DNA from: Methylobacterium variabile
GTDB lineage: Bacteria > Pseudomonadota > Alphaproteobacteria > Rhizobiales > Beijerinckiaceae
Assembly: GCF_001043975.1 (NCBI RefSeq)
Contig: NZ_LABY01000052.1
Location: 1 to 33,229 of the forward strand
Length of the DNA stretch: 33,229 bases
Reading direction: 5' to 3'
Numbering within the stretch: the first letter of the stretch is position 1; every line of letters begins with the position of its first letter. Position numbers and translations under genes: made by a program. Below are positions 16,516-25,639 of this stretch, piece after piece. A model generated the notes under the pieces. The model ran no database searches, was not told the origin of the DNA, and saw only the letters and a program-made list of their open reading frames with translations.

Positions 16516-17049
16516 ATGTCCGACGACCGCCTGCTCGTCATCGTCGAGGACGACGACCGCTTCGCCGCCACCCTGACCCGCTCGTTCGAGCGGCGGGGCT
16601 ACACCGTGGTGAGCCTCGCCGGCCTGCAGCCGCTCGAGGCCCTGCTCGCCGCGCGCACCCCGAACTACGCCGTCGTCGACCTGAAGCTCGCCGGCGAATC
16701 GGGCCTCGCCTGCGTCAAGGCCCTGCACGACCACGATCCCGGCATCCTCACGGTGGTGCTGACGGGCTATGCCAGCATCGCCACCGCCGTCGAGGCGATC
16801 AAGCTCGGCGCCTGCCACTACCTCGCCAAGCCCGCCAACACCGACGACATCGAGGCGGCCTTCTCCAAGGCGGAAGGGGACGTCGACGTCTCGCTCTCCG
16901 GCCGCCCGACCTCGATCAAGACCCTCGAGTGGGAGCGCATCCACCAGACCCTGGTCGAGACCGACTTCAACATCTCGGAGACCGCGCGGCGGCTCGGGAT
17001 GCACCGCCGCACGCTGGCCCGCAAGCTCGACAAGCAGCAGGTGAAATAG
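16516..17049 (+). CDS. regA: Redox response regulator, RegA/PrrA/ActR family
   Basis: A 177-residue two-component response regulator. The receiver domain has the acidic pocket VEDDDRF (residues 10-16), phospho-accepting Asp55 in AVVDLKLAGESG, Thr83 in VVLTGYASIATAVEAIKLGA, and Lys105 in YLAKPAN. A linker leads to a Fis-type helix-turn-helix at about 140-171 (WERIHQTLVETDFNISETA and RRLGMHRRTLARKL). The short length and near-invariant recognition helix are typical of RegA, a global regulator of respiration, carbon and nitrogen genes by redox state. It starts 1 nt after regB, so they form one operon. A weak hairpin (ATGCG 17085-17089 / CGCAT 17094-17098) follows. Confidence 0.96.
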   Translation: MSDDRLLVIVEDDDRFAATLTRSFERRGYTVVSLAGLQPLEALLAARTPNYAVVDLKLAGESGLACVKALHDHDPGILTVVLTGYASIATAVEAIKLGACHYLAKPANTDDIEAAFSKAEGDVDVSLSGRPTSIKTLEWERIHQTLVETDFNISETARRLGMHRRTLARKLDKQQVK

Positions 17050-17158
17050 TCCGGCCCTCCTCCCGCATGGCTGACGCGTGCGGAATGCGGTTTCGCATCC
17101 TGGCGAAGCCGGCGCACCCGGGGTAACGTCCCGCCCGAAATTGAAGGAGGAGACGAGA

Positions 17159-18406
17159 ATGAACGCCCCGTCCGCCGCGGTCGCGACCCAGACCAATCTC
17201 AGCCCCGCCAAGCCCCTCGAGGGTGCCCGCGGCGCGTTTCGGTGGGACGACCCCTTCCTGCTCGACGACCAGCTCACCGACGACGAGCGCCTGATCCGCG
17301 ACTCGGCCCGCAGCTTCGCCCAGGAGCGGCTCCTGCCCGGCATCGTCGAGGCCTATGCCGAGGAGAAGACCGACCGCTCGCTGTTCAACGCCATGGGCGA
17401 GCTCGGTCTCCTCGGCGTCACCCTGCCTGAGGAGTACGGCTGCGCCGGCGCGTCCTACGTCGCCTACGGCCTCGTCGCCCGCGAGGTCGAGCGGGTCGAT
17501 TCCGGCTACCGCTCGATGATGAGCGTGCAGTCGTCGCTCGTCATGTACCCGATCTACGCCTATGGCGACGAGACCCAGCGCAAGACCTACCTGCCGAAGC
17601 TCGCCTCGGGCGAGTTCGTCGGCTGCTTCGGCCTGACCGAGCCCGATGCCGGCTCCGACCCGGCCGGCATGAAGACCCGGGCCGACAAGATCGACGGCGG
17701 CTACCGGCTCTCTGGCGCCAAGACCTGGATCTCGAACGCCCCGATCGCCGACGTGTTCGTGGTCTGGGCCAAGTCCCCAGCCCACGACAACCAGATCCGC
17801 GGCTTCGTCCTCGAGAAGGGGATGAAGGGACTGTCGGCGCCCAAGATCAAGGGCAAGCTGTCCTTGCGCGCCTCGGTCACCGGCGAGATCGTGATGGACG
17901 GCGTCGAGGTGCCGGAGAGCGCGCTCCTGCCGAACGTTTCGGGGCTGAAGGGCCCGTTCGGCTGCCTCAACCGGGCACGCTACGGCATCTCGTGGGGGGC
18001 GCTGGGTGCTGCCGAGGATTGCTGGCACCGGGCGCGGCAGTACACGCTCGACCGCAAGCAGTTCAACCGGCCGCTCGCCCAGACGCAGCTGGTGCAGAAG
18101 AAGCTCGCCGACATGCAGACCGAGATCGCGCTCGGCCTCCAGGGCAGCTTGCGGGTGGGTCGTCTGTTCGACGAGGGCCGGATGGCGCCCGAGATGATCT
18201 CGCTGGTCAAGCGTAACAATTGCGGCAAGGCGCTCGCCATCGCCCGCGAGGCCCGCGACATGCACGGCGGCAACGGCATCATGGGCGAGTACCACGTGAT
18301 GCGCCACGCCCAGAACCTCGAGACGGTGAACACCTACGAGGGCACCCACGACGTCCACGCCCTGATCCTGGGCCGGGCCCAGACCGGGCTGCAGGCGTTC
18401 TTCTAG
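17159..18406 (+). CDS. gcdH: Glutaryl-CoA dehydrogenase
   Basis: A 415-residue flavoprotein of the acyl-CoA dehydrogenase family. It fits glutaryl-CoA dehydrogenase, which oxidises and decarboxylates glutaryl-CoA to crotonyl-CoA in lysine, tryptophan and aromatic degradation. The glutarate-binding segment [16 protein letters not shown] matches the human YRSxMSVQSSL segment. Further marks are [40 protein letters not shown] and [17 protein letters not shown]. The catalytic base is Glu394 in [19 protein letters not shown]. The ATG at 17159 follows a strong AAGGAGGAGA ribosome site. It appears monocistronic, 110 nt after regA, and ends 11 nt before a perfect palindrome. No CoA transferase or regulator gene is adjacent. 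Confidence 0.93.
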   Translation: MNAPSAAVATQTNLSPAKPLEGARGAFRWDDPFLLDDQLTDDERLIRDSARSFAQERLLPGIVEAYAEEKTDRSLFNAMGELGLLGVTLPEEYGCAGASYVAYGLVAREVERVDSGYRSMMSVQSSLVMYPIYAYGDETQRKTYLPKLASGEFVGCFGLTEPDAGSDPAGMKTRADKIDGGYRLSGAKTWISNAPIADVFVVWAKSPAHDNQIRGFVLEKGMKGLSAPKIKGKLSLRASVTGEIVMDGVEVPESALLPNVSGLKGPFGCLNRARYGISWGALGAAEDCWHRARQYTLDRKQFNRPLAQTQLVQKKLADMQTEIALGLQGSLRVGRLFDEGRMAPEMISLVKRNNCGKALAIAREARDMHGGNGIMGEYHVMRHAQNLETVNTYEGTHDVHALILGRAQTGLQAFF

Positions 18407-18417
18407 GGAAGCCTTCA

Positions 18418-18457
18418 CCGTCATCCCGGGTCCGCGCAGCGGTACCCGGGATGACGG
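18418..18457. repeat. Palindromic repeat (REP-like), copy 1; probable gcdH terminator
   Basis: CCGTCATCCCGGGT (18418-18431) and ACCCGGGATGACGG (18444-18457) form a perfect 14-bp inverted repeat. The 12-nt centre CCGCGCAGCGGT itself contains CCGC/GCGG. It starts 11 nt after the gcdH stop. Close relatives occur at 21735-21772, 21832-21869 and 23121-23158, so it is a dispersed element that may serve here as a terminator. Confidence 0.8.
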
Positions 18458-18489
18458 TGGCGGGTGAGAAGCCCGCCTCCGGTTACTCC

Positions 18490-18957
18490 TCACGCCACCG
18501 CCTGCGCCCAGTAGGTGAGGCTCCCCGGATTGACCGGAGCGCCCGCCTCCCGGTTGCGGGCGGTGATTGCCTCGTGGAAGGCGCGGGCTTCCTCCGCGTC
18601 GACGAGGTCGCGAAGCGCCGCGAGGATGCGGGTGATGCGCAGGTGGTTGTGGTCGAAGGCCGTCAGCCACCCGTCCGTCCCGGTGTAGAAGCGCAGCATC
18701 CGGTCCCGGGCGGCGAGGAGTCCCGCCCGCGCCGCCGGATCGGCCCGGATCGCCGCGGCCTCCGCCGCCCCGAGCACCGGCGCGCCCGGCACCGCCCGGC
18801 TCGCCTCCGGCAGCGGAAACAGCCACTGGATGAAGTCGTGCACGCCCTCGATGCGGGCGTCGTCGAAGGCCAGCACCGCGGCGAGGGTGCGGCCACGCCC
18901 GTCGCGGCCGTGGCCTGCCAGGAAGGCGTGGATCGGTCCCGCGCTCGCCTCGGTCAT
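18490..18957 (-). CDS. Opioid growth factor receptor (OGFr)-region family protein
   Basis: A 155-residue cytosolic protein. The segment FDDARIEGVHDFIQWLFPLP (residues 31-50), followed by EASRAVPGAPVL, matches the OGFr conserved region, named after an animal receptor but found in many bacteria, where its role is unknown. The rest is helical (RDRMLRFYTGTDG, DHNHLRITRILAALRDL, EEARAFHEAI), and TYWAQAVA closes the chain. The His-rich DHNHLRITR stretch is conserved in the family as I recall it. The ATG at 18957 follows GGGAGG at 5 nt. It lies between gcdH (convergent) and sfnG (same strand, upstream, 50 nt apart), so it may be read through from sfnG. No enzymatic function can be claimed. Confidence 0.82.
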   Translation of the reverse strand: MTEASAGPIHAFLAGHGRDGRGRTLAAVLAFDDARIEGVHDFIQWLFPLPEASRAVPGAPVLGAAEAAAIRADPAARAGLLAARDRMLRFYTGTDGWLTAFDHNHLRITRILAALRDLVDAEEARAFHEAITARNREAGAPVNPGSLTYWAQAVA

Positions 18958-19007
18958 GTGAGCCTCCCCTGAGGATCCCTTCAGGATAGGGCGGGGAGGC
19001 CGCCGCG

Positions 19008-20108
19008 TCAGGCCGCCGCCCTCCGCTCGGCCCGCGCCGCCTCCAGCGTCCGCACCCGCGGGATCACCTGCTCGCCGAAATACCGGACCTCCTCCTGGAA
19101 GTGCAGGAAGCCGAGCAGCGCCAGGTCGGCGCCCGCGTCCTTGAGCGCCAGGATGCGCTCGGCGATCTGGTCCGGCGTGCCGATCAGGTTCGAGCGGAAG
19201 CCGTCGTTGTACTGCACCAGGTCCTCGAAGCTCGACTTCGCCCAGTTGCCCTCGCCCTCGGGCGAGGCGGCACCGGCATTCTTCACCTCGTGGCCGAAGG
19301 CGCGCACCGCTTCCGGATCGGCCTGGTCGATGATCGCCTGGAGCACGGCGCGGGCTTCGTCCTCCGTGTCGCGGGCGATCACGAAGGCGTTGACGCCGAT
19401 CTTCACGCTCCGGCCCTCAGCAGCGGCCTTCTGGCGGACGTCGTCGACCTGGACGCGGATGTTCTCCGGCGTGTTGCCGTTGGTGAAGTACCAGTCGGAG
19501 ACCCGGGCCGCCATGTCCCGCGCCGCCCGCGACGAGCCGCCTTGAAAGATCTCGGGCAGGGGCTCGGCCGGCTTCGGCTTCAGGGCGTAGTCGGTGTAGC
19601 GGTAGAAGTCGCCCCGGTAGGTGAAGGCGTCTTCCGTCCAGATTCCGCGCAGGGCGCGGATGAACTCCTCCGAGCGGCGATAGCGCTCGTCATGGTCGAG
19701 CCAGGGCTCGCCGATCGCCCGGAACTCGCCCGAGAACCAGCCGCTGACGATGTTGACGGCGATGCGGCCGCCGGTGAGCTGCGAGATCGTGGCGACCTGC
19801 TTGGCGGCGAGCGTCGGATTCCACGGCCCGGGCAGGATCGCGGCGATGACCTTGAGGCGCTCGGTGGCGGCGAGCAGGGCGTGGCTGAAGGCGACCGATT
19901 CGTGCTGGTACTCGGCGCCGTAGCCGGCGGTGAAGCGAACTTGAGTCAGGGCGTAGTCGAAGCCCGCCCGCTCGGCGATCCGCGCCAGCTCCCGGTTGTA
20001 GTCGGCGTCCCAGCTCGTGCGCTGGGGAATCTTGCTGATGACGAGCCCGCCGGAAACGTTCGGCACCCAGTAGGCGAAGCGGATCGGCTCAGGTGTCTGC
20101 TGCGTCAT
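19008..20108 (-). CDS. sfnG: Dimethylsulfone monooxygenase SfnG
   Basis: A 366-residue LLM-class (luciferase-like) FMNH2-dependent monooxygenase. It follows the SfnG pattern closely along its length: IRFAYWVPNVSGGLVISKIP, FDYALTQVRFTAGYGAEYQH, AAILPGPWNPTLAAKQVATI, IAVNIVSGWFSGEFRAIGEP, EIFQGGSSRAARDMAARVSD and ASPEGEGNWAKSSFEDLVQY. SfnG oxidises dimethylsulfone to methanesulfinate and formaldehyde, using reduced flavin from a partner reductase (SfnF), as part of sulfur scavenging. No reductase, sulfonate monooxygenase (ssu/msu) or sfnR regulator is in the window. The ATG at 20108 has GAGGA 6 nt before it. A well-formed promoter lies 70-100 nt upstream, so transcription is probably independent of the acyl-CoA dehydrogenase. 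Confidence 0.95.
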   Translation of the reverse strand: MTQQTPEPIRFAYWVPNVSGGLVISKIPQRTSWDADYNRELARIAERAGFDYALTQVRFTAGYGAEYQHESVAFSHALLAATERLKVIAAILPGPWNPTLAAKQVATISQLTGGRIAVNIVSGWFSGEFRAIGEPWLDHDERYRRSEEFIRALRGIWTEDAFTYRGDFYRYTDYALKPKPAEPLPEIFQGGSSRAARDMAARVSDWYFTNGNTPENIRVQVDDVRQKAAAEGRSVKIGVNAFVIARDTEDEARAVLQAIIDQADPEAVRAFGHEVKNAGAASPEGEGNWAKSSFEDLVQYNDGFRSNLIGTPDQIAERILALKDAGADLALLGFLHFQEEVRYFGEQVIPRVRTLEAARAERRAAA

Positions 20109-20172
20109 GGCGGATCCTCGCTCGTCCGTTGTCAAGAACAGCCGGCGCCGCCTGCGTGAACGGCGCGGACGA

Positions 20173-20206
20173 CCTTCAGTATCGAAGGCACCTTCCGCGC
20201 CGTCAA
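20173..20206 (-). promoter_or_regulatory. Predicted sigma-70-type promoter of sfnG with operator-like repeat
   Basis: On the minus strand TTGACG (20206-20201) and GATACT (20183-20178) are separated by exactly 17 nt, a good -35/-10 pair placed about 70 nt before the sfnG ATG. The -10 is flanked by the inverted repeat CCTTC/GAAGG (20188-20184 and 20177-20173), and another GAAGG lies 2 nt further upstream (20195-20191). A repressor site over the -10 is plausible but not proven. Confidence 0.6.
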
Positions 20207-20292
20207 AAGCATCGTCGTGCTTTTTCGCTGCTCACGCGGGAAGCCCGTCCTCCGGATCGGGCCGCCCGCGCGGATGATCTTCTTCTCGCGCG

Positions 20293-21543
<1,251 letters not shown>

Positions 21544-21734
21544 GCGCGCATCCTCCCGTGGCCGGGGTCTCGCGCCCCGCCGCTTCGGGGCCGGAGCCTA
21601 GCGCCAACCGCGCGCGAGCAAAACCGCCTTTTCGAAAGGGGCGGGACCGATGCGCCGCGCTGACTCCGTACCGGGTTTTCGAAGGGGAGGCGTGATGCGC
21701 TGATTGGCTTCGCGCGACACTCCCACCGCACAGG

Positions 21735-21772
21735 GTCATCCCGGGGCCGCGCAGCGGAACCCGGGATCCAGA
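21735..21772 (+). repeat. REP-like palindromic repeat, copy 2
   Basis: A 38-bp element beginning GTCATCCCGGGGCCGCGCAG and ending AACCCGGGATCCAGA. It is internally palindromic (ATCCCGGG/CCCGGGAT) and matches the reverse complement of copy 3 at about 35 of 38 positions. Confidence 0.8.
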
Positions 21773-21831
21773 CCCGCAGGAGGGACCGGATGAAGCGGAA
21801 CGCCGTTCGCCTTTTCTCCACCATTCGTGCT

Positions 21832-21869
21832 TCTGGATTCCGGGCTCCGCTGCGCGGCCCCGGAATGAC
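21832..21869 (-). repeat. REP-like palindromic repeat, copy 3 (inverted relative to copy 2)
   Basis: Read on the minus strand it begins GTCATTCCGGGGCCGCGCAG and ends AGCCCGGAATCCAGA. The two stem changes relative to copy 2 are compensatory (CCCGGG to TCCGG..CCGGA), which keeps the hairpin intact. Together with copy 2 it makes an inverted pair with a 59-nt centre. Confidence 0.8.
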
Positions 21870-21918
21870 CAGGAGGGCATCAGTCAATCAGGCCCAACTC
21901 GACCCCCGGCCTCGACCG

Positions 21919-23016
21919 TCAGTCCCGATACACCCGCTCGTAGCGCCGGCCGAGGCTGGTCAGGATCTCGTAGCCGATGGTGCCGGCGTTGCGCCCGACC
22001 GTGTCGAGGTCGAGCCCGTCCCCGATCAGCAGGGCGGGCGCGCCGCGGCGCAGGGCCGCCTCCGGCACCTCGGTGACGTCGAGGATGATCAGGTCCATCG
22101 AGACGGTGCCGACGAAGGGGCAGCGCACGCCGTCGACCAGGGCCTCGCCGCGGCCGGTGGCCGAGCGCGGGTAGCCGTCGGCGTAGCCGAGCGACAGGGT
22201 GGCGAGGCGCCGCCGCCCCGGCGCGGTCCAGCGGGCGTTGTAGCCGGCGGTGGCGCCGGCCTCGACCTCGCGGACCTGGAGGATGCCGGCCTCGAGCCGC
22301 ACCACCGGGCGCATCGGGTTCTCGCGCCCCGGACGCGGGTTGCCGCCGTAGAGGGCGTAGCCCGGCCGCGCCAGGTCGGTGCGGCAGGCGGGCAGGAAGT
22401 CGCCCGACGAGTTGGCGAGGGAGGCCCGGAGGCCCGGATAGGCAGCGCGCACCCGCGCGAACTCCGCGGCCTGGTGATCGGTGAGGGGATCGTGCTCGAC
22501 CTCGGCGCTGACGAGGTGGCTCATCAGCAGGTCGATGCCCGCTTCAGCGACGACCGGGTCGTCGGCGAGCGCCAGACCCTCCGCCACCGACAGGCCGAGG
22601 CGGTTCATGCCGGTATCGACGTGGAGCGCCGCCGGGCGCGTCACGCCCTCGGCCCGGTTCGCCGCCGCCCACTCGGCGATCTCGTCGCGAGAGCCCAGCA
22701 CCGGGCGAAGGTTCGCGGCCCGGTAGGCCGGTGCACTGCCCGGCGGGAAACCGTTGAGGACGTAGATCGCCGCCTCCGGCACCGCCTCCCGGGCGATCCG
22801 CGCCTCCGACAGGTGGGCGACGAAGAAGGTGCGGCAGCCCTCCCGCCACAGGGCCGGCGCCGCCCGGTCGATCCCGCACCCGTAGGCGTCGGCCTTGATC
22901 ACCGCGGCGGTCTCCGGGCACTCCGCCACCTCGGCGAGGCGCCGCCAGTTCGCCCGCAGGGCCGCGAGGTCGATGGTGAGGCGGCCGCCATGGCCGATGG
23001 GGGTGGGCTCGGTCAT
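21919..23016 (-). CDS. alr: Alanine racemase
   Basis: A 365-residue PLP enzyme that interconverts L- and D-alanine for peptidoglycan. The PLP-binding lysine is Lys41 in AAVIKADAYGCGI, and the opposite catalytic tyrosine is probably Tyr259 in GATAGYNARWTAP. Other family segments are LHVDTGMNRLGL, LMSHLVSAEVEHDPLTDHQ, ARPGYALYGGNP, LSLGYADGYPR and FVGTVSMDLI. The ATG at 23016 follows CAGGAG at 7 nt. It lies downstream of dnaB on the same strand, 179 nt apart, as in many Rhizobiales. The gap holds a CCCCTCT/AGAGGGG hairpin (23035-23056) and a REP-like element, so it may have its own transcript. Confidence 0.96.
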   Translation of the reverse strand: MTEPTPIGHGGRLTIDLAALRANWRRLAEVAECPETAAVIKADAYGCGIDRAAPALWREGCRTFFVAHLSEARIAREAVPEAAIYVLNGFPPGSAPAYRAANLRPVLGSRDEIAEWAAANRAEGVTRPAALHVDTGMNRLGLSVAEGLALADDPVVAEAGIDLLMSHLVSAEVEHDPLTDHQAAEFARVRAAYPGLRASLANSSGDFLPACRTDLARPGYALYGGNPRPGRENPMRPVVRLEAGILQVREVEAGATAGYNARWTAPGRRRLATLSLGYADGYPRSATGRGEALVDGVRCPFVGTVSMDLIILDVTEVPEAALRRGAPALLIGDGLDLDTVGRNAGTIGYEILTSLGRRYERVYRD

Positions 23017-23120
23017 GATCTCGCTCCTGGCGCCCCCCTCTACCCCCTGAGAGGGGACAGAGCCAAGGCCGTGAACGGGGGGCCGACCAAAAGCCAGGCA
23101 CGCCCATTCCAACCCTCAGA

Positions 23121-23158
23121 CCCATCCCGGAGCCCCGCAGCGGAGCCCGGGATGATCG
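23121..23158. repeat. REP-like palindromic repeat, copy 4
   Basis: CCCATCCCGGAGCCCCGCAG followed by CGGAGCCCGGGATGATCG. It is related to the copies at 18418, 21735 and 21832 through the shared CATCCCGG...CGCAGCGG...CCCGGGAT core. It lies in the dnaB-alr gap, just after the dnaB stop. Confidence 0.7.
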
Positions 23159-23195
23159 TGGAGGGCTTCGGTGCCGTCGCGGAGCCCAGCAGCGG

Positions 23196-24683
23196 TCAGT
23201 GCGTATCCGGCAGCCGGTCGCCTTGCGCGAGGTTCGAGAACCGGGTGATCTCGGCGTCGAACTGGAGCTCGACCGTCCCGGTGGGACCGTGGCGCTGCTT
23301 GCCGATGATCACCTCGGCCTTGCCGTAGACGCGGTTCATCTCGGCCTCCCAGGTGAAGAACTCCTCCGTGCCCTCGCGCGGCTTCTTGTTCTTGACGTAG
23401 TATTCCTCGCGGAAGACGAACATCACAACGTCGGCGTCCTGCTCGATCGAGCCTGATTCGCGCAGGTCCGAGAGCTGCGGGCGCTTGTCGTCGCGGGACT
23501 CGACCTGGCGCGAGAGCTGCGACAGGGCGATGATCGGCACCGCCAGTTCCTTGGCCAGCGCCTTCATGCCGGTGGTGATCTCGGTCATCTCCTGCACCCG
23601 GTTGTCGCCCTTCTTCGACGCGCCGGAGAGGAGCTGGAGGTAGTCGACCACCAGCAGGTCGAGGCCGCGCTGGCGCTTGAGCCGCCGCGCCCTTGCCGCG
23701 AGCTGGGCGATCGAGATGCCGCCGGTCTGGTCGATGTAGAACGGGATCGTCTGCATGTCCCGGGCGGCGTCGGTGATCTTGTAGAACTCCTCGGGCCGGA
23801 TGTCGCCGCGGCGGATCTTGTAGGAGGCGACGCCCGACTGCTCGGCGATGATGCGGGTGGCGAGCTGCTCGGCCGACATCTCGAGCGAGAAGAAGCCGAC
23901 GATGCCGCCGTTCTTGGTCGCGATCGAGCCGTCGGGCTGCTTCTCGCCGACATAGGCCTTGGCGATGTTGAAGGCGATGTTGGTGGCGAGCGAGGTCTTG
24001 CCCATGCCGGGGCGGCCGGCCAGGATGATCAGGTCCGAGGCCTGCAGGCCGCCCATCTTGGCGTCGAGGTCGGACAGGCCGGTGGCGATGCCCGAGAGCC
24101 GCCCCTCGCGCTGGTAGGCCTTGGCCGCCATGTCGACCGCCGCCGTCAGGGCGTCGGAGAACTTCTGGAAGCCGCCGTCGTACTTGCCGGTCTCGGCGAG
24201 CTCGTAGAGCCGGCGCTCGGTCGCCTCGATCTGGTCGCGCGGCGAGGTCTCGACCGGGGCCTCGTAGGCGCCGTTGACCAGGTCCTCGCCGATGGTGATC
24301 AAGCGCCGGCGCAGGGCCAGGTCGTAGATCGTGCGGCCGTAATGCTCGGAATTGATGACCGTGGTCGCCTCGGCGGCGAGCCGGGCGAGGTACTGGCCGA
24401 CCGTGAGGCCGCCGAGATCGGCGTCGCCCAGGTAGGTCTTGAGGGTGATCGGGCTCGCGAGCTTGCCGGCCTTGATCAGGCTGATCGCCACCTCGTAGAT
24501 CCGCCGGTGCACCTCCTCCATGAAGTGCTCGGGCAGCAGGAAGTCCGACACCCGGTAAAAGGCGTCGTTGTTCACCAGGATGGCGCCGAGCAGCGCCTGC
24601 TCCGCGTCGATGTTGTGGGGCGCGACGCGGTACTCCTGCTGCACGGGCTCGAGGTTCGCCGTCAGGGTGCTGGGAATGGCCAT
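23196..24683 (-). CDS. dnaB: Replicative DNA helicase DnaB
   Basis: A 495-residue hexameric 5'-3' helicase that unwinds DNA at the replication fork. The N-terminal DnaB domain begins APHNIDAEQALLGAILVNND (residues 21-40). The RecA-like domain carries Walker A GRPGMGKTS (223-231), FFSLEMSAEQLATR, Walker B LLVVDYLQLL (343-352), ALSQLSRQVESRDDKRPQLS and DLRESGSIEQDADVVMFVFR (407-426). The insertion around YVGEKQPDGSIATKNGG (244-260) is usual in alphaproteobacteria, and no intein interrupts the motifs. It follows the rpsF-rpsR-DUF2232-rplI block on the same strand. Hairpins at 24865-24925 separate it from rplI, so it may be transcribed apart from them. Confidence 0.98.
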   Translation of the reverse strand: MAIPSTLTANLEPVQQEYRVAPHNIDAEQALLGAILVNNDAFYRVSDFLLPEHFMEEVHRRIYEVAISLIKAGKLASPITLKTYLGDADLGGLTVGQYLARLAAEATTVINSEHYGRTIYDLALRRRLITIGEDLVNGAYEAPVETSPRDQIEATERRLYELAETGKYDGGFQKFSDALTAAVDMAAKAYQREGRLSGIATGLSDLDAKMGGLQASDLIILAGRPGMGKTSLATNIAFNIAKAYVGEKQPDGSIATKNGGIVGFFSLEMSAEQLATRIIAEQSGVASYKIRRGDIRPEEFYKITDAARDMQTIPFYIDQTGGISIAQLAARARRLKRQRGLDLLVVDYLQLLSGASKKGDNRVQEMTEITTGMKALAKELAVPIIALSQLSRQVESRDDKRPQLSDLRESGSIEQDADVVMFVFREEYYVKNKKPREGTEEFFTWEAEMNRVYGKAEVIIGKQRHGPTGTVELQFDAEITRFSNLAQGDRLPDTH

Positions 24684-24864
24684 CCGGCGGGGCTCCGGGC
24701 TTGAAGGGGGTGGCGCGTGTCAGATCATGATAACCGCTGCGGCGACCATCGCACCGGCTTCGTTGACCAAACCTTGACCGAGGGGCGACGGACGCCCCGA
24801 AACGCGACGGGGCCCGCGACTCGCATCGCGGACCCCGTCATGCTGGAACAAAATAAGAACAAGT

Positions 24865-24885
24865 CAAGCCCGATCGACGGGCTTG
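24865..24885 (-). terminator. Intrinsic terminator after rplI
   Basis: CAAGCCCG (24865-24872) and CGGGCTTG (24878-24885) form an 8-bp stem with a 5-nt loop. On the minus strand it is followed by the T-rich ACTTGTTCTTATTTTG, as expected for Rho-independent termination of the ribosomal protein operon. Confidence 0.7.
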
Positions 24886-24899
24886 TCCCCGCTCTCCCG

Positions 24900-24925
24900 G
24901 CTATCCCGCCGCGAGGCGGGATAGC
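24900..24925. terminator. Strong hairpin just after the rplI stop
   Basis: GCTATCCCGCC (24900-24910) and GGCGGGATAGC (24915-24925) make a perfect 11-bp stem with a GCGA loop, 10 nt after the rplI stop. It lacks a T-run but stands in tandem with the terminator at 24865-24885, and may protect the 3' end of the mRNA. Confidence 0.6.
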
Positions 24926-24935
24926 GCAGTGGAGA

Positions 24936-25508
24936 TCAGCGGTCGCTGTCGGCGTCCGGGCCGGCCTCGGCCAGGGCGGCCCCGACCTCGAGGCCGAGGT
25001 CGTCGAGGTTGAACTCCTCGCGGGTAGTGGTCGACTCGCCGCGGGCCTGGCGCTCGGCCTCCTCGGGGCTGCGGGCGACGTTGACGGTCACGCTGACCTC
25101 GACCTCGGGGTGCAGCACCACCGGAACGGTGTGCAGGCCCAGCGTCTTGATCGGCTGGGCGATGCTGAACTGGTCGCGGTTCACGGTGAAGCCCTCCTGG
25201 GTCACCACGTCGGCGAGGTCACGCGGGGAGACCGAGCCGTAGAGCACGCCGGTCTCGCCGGCCTGGCGGATCAGCACGAAGCTCTTGCCGTTCAGCGTCT
25301 CGCCGACCTTCTCGGCCTCCGAGCGGCGCTCGAGGTTGCGGGCCTCGAGCTGGGCGCGCTGGTCCTCGAAGCGCTTCTTGTTCGCCTCGGTGGCGCGCAG
25401 GGCCTTGCCGCGGGCGAGCAGGAAGTTGCGGGCGAAGCCAGGGCGGACCTTCACGGTCTCGCCCATCTGGCCGAGCTTGGCCACGCGCTCGAGCAGGATC
25501 ACTTCCAT
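24936..25508 (-). CDS. rplI: Ribosomal protein bL9
   Basis: A 190-residue large-subunit ribosomal protein. The bL9 N-terminal domain is clear: [20 protein letters not shown], then [20 protein letters not shown]. The C-terminal domain follows ([36 protein letters not shown]). It is about 40 residues longer than the E. coli protein because of an acidic tail (about 160-190: [14 protein letters not shown]...DADSDR) common in alphaproteobacteria. The ATG at 25508 has AAGGA 8 nt before it. A hairpin pair marks the end of the operon after its stop. Confidence 0.97.
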   Translation of the reverse strand: MEVILLERVAKLGQMGETVKVRPGFARNFLLARGKALRATEANKKRFEDQRAQLEARNLERRSEAEKVGETLNGKSFVLIRQAGETGVLYGSVSPRDLADVVTQEGFTVNRDQFSIAQPIKTLGLHTVPVVLHPEVEVSVTVNVARSPEEAERQARGESTTTREEFNLDDLGLEVGAALAEAGPDADSDR

Positions 25509-25639
25509 CGTCGTTGTCCTTGCTTGTCTTGTGGAGGCCTCGCGGTCTCCGGTTGGTGATGGCGGAAAGAACCGCCTTCGGGGCACCGGACCGCCCGCAG
25601 GCGGGACCGGGGATTCGGTGTCTCAGGCCGTCGGCGGGG

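Larger units (their letters stand above)
21544..21918. other. Intergenic stretch carrying two palindromic repeats
   Basis: These 375 nt separate the alr end from the start of the acyl-CoA dehydrogenase gene. I see no coding sequence with a ribosome site. Two similar TTTTCGAA-containing patches occur at about 21630-21647 and 21673-21689. The right half holds two REP-like elements facing each other (21735-21772 and 21832-21869). Confidence 0.6.
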
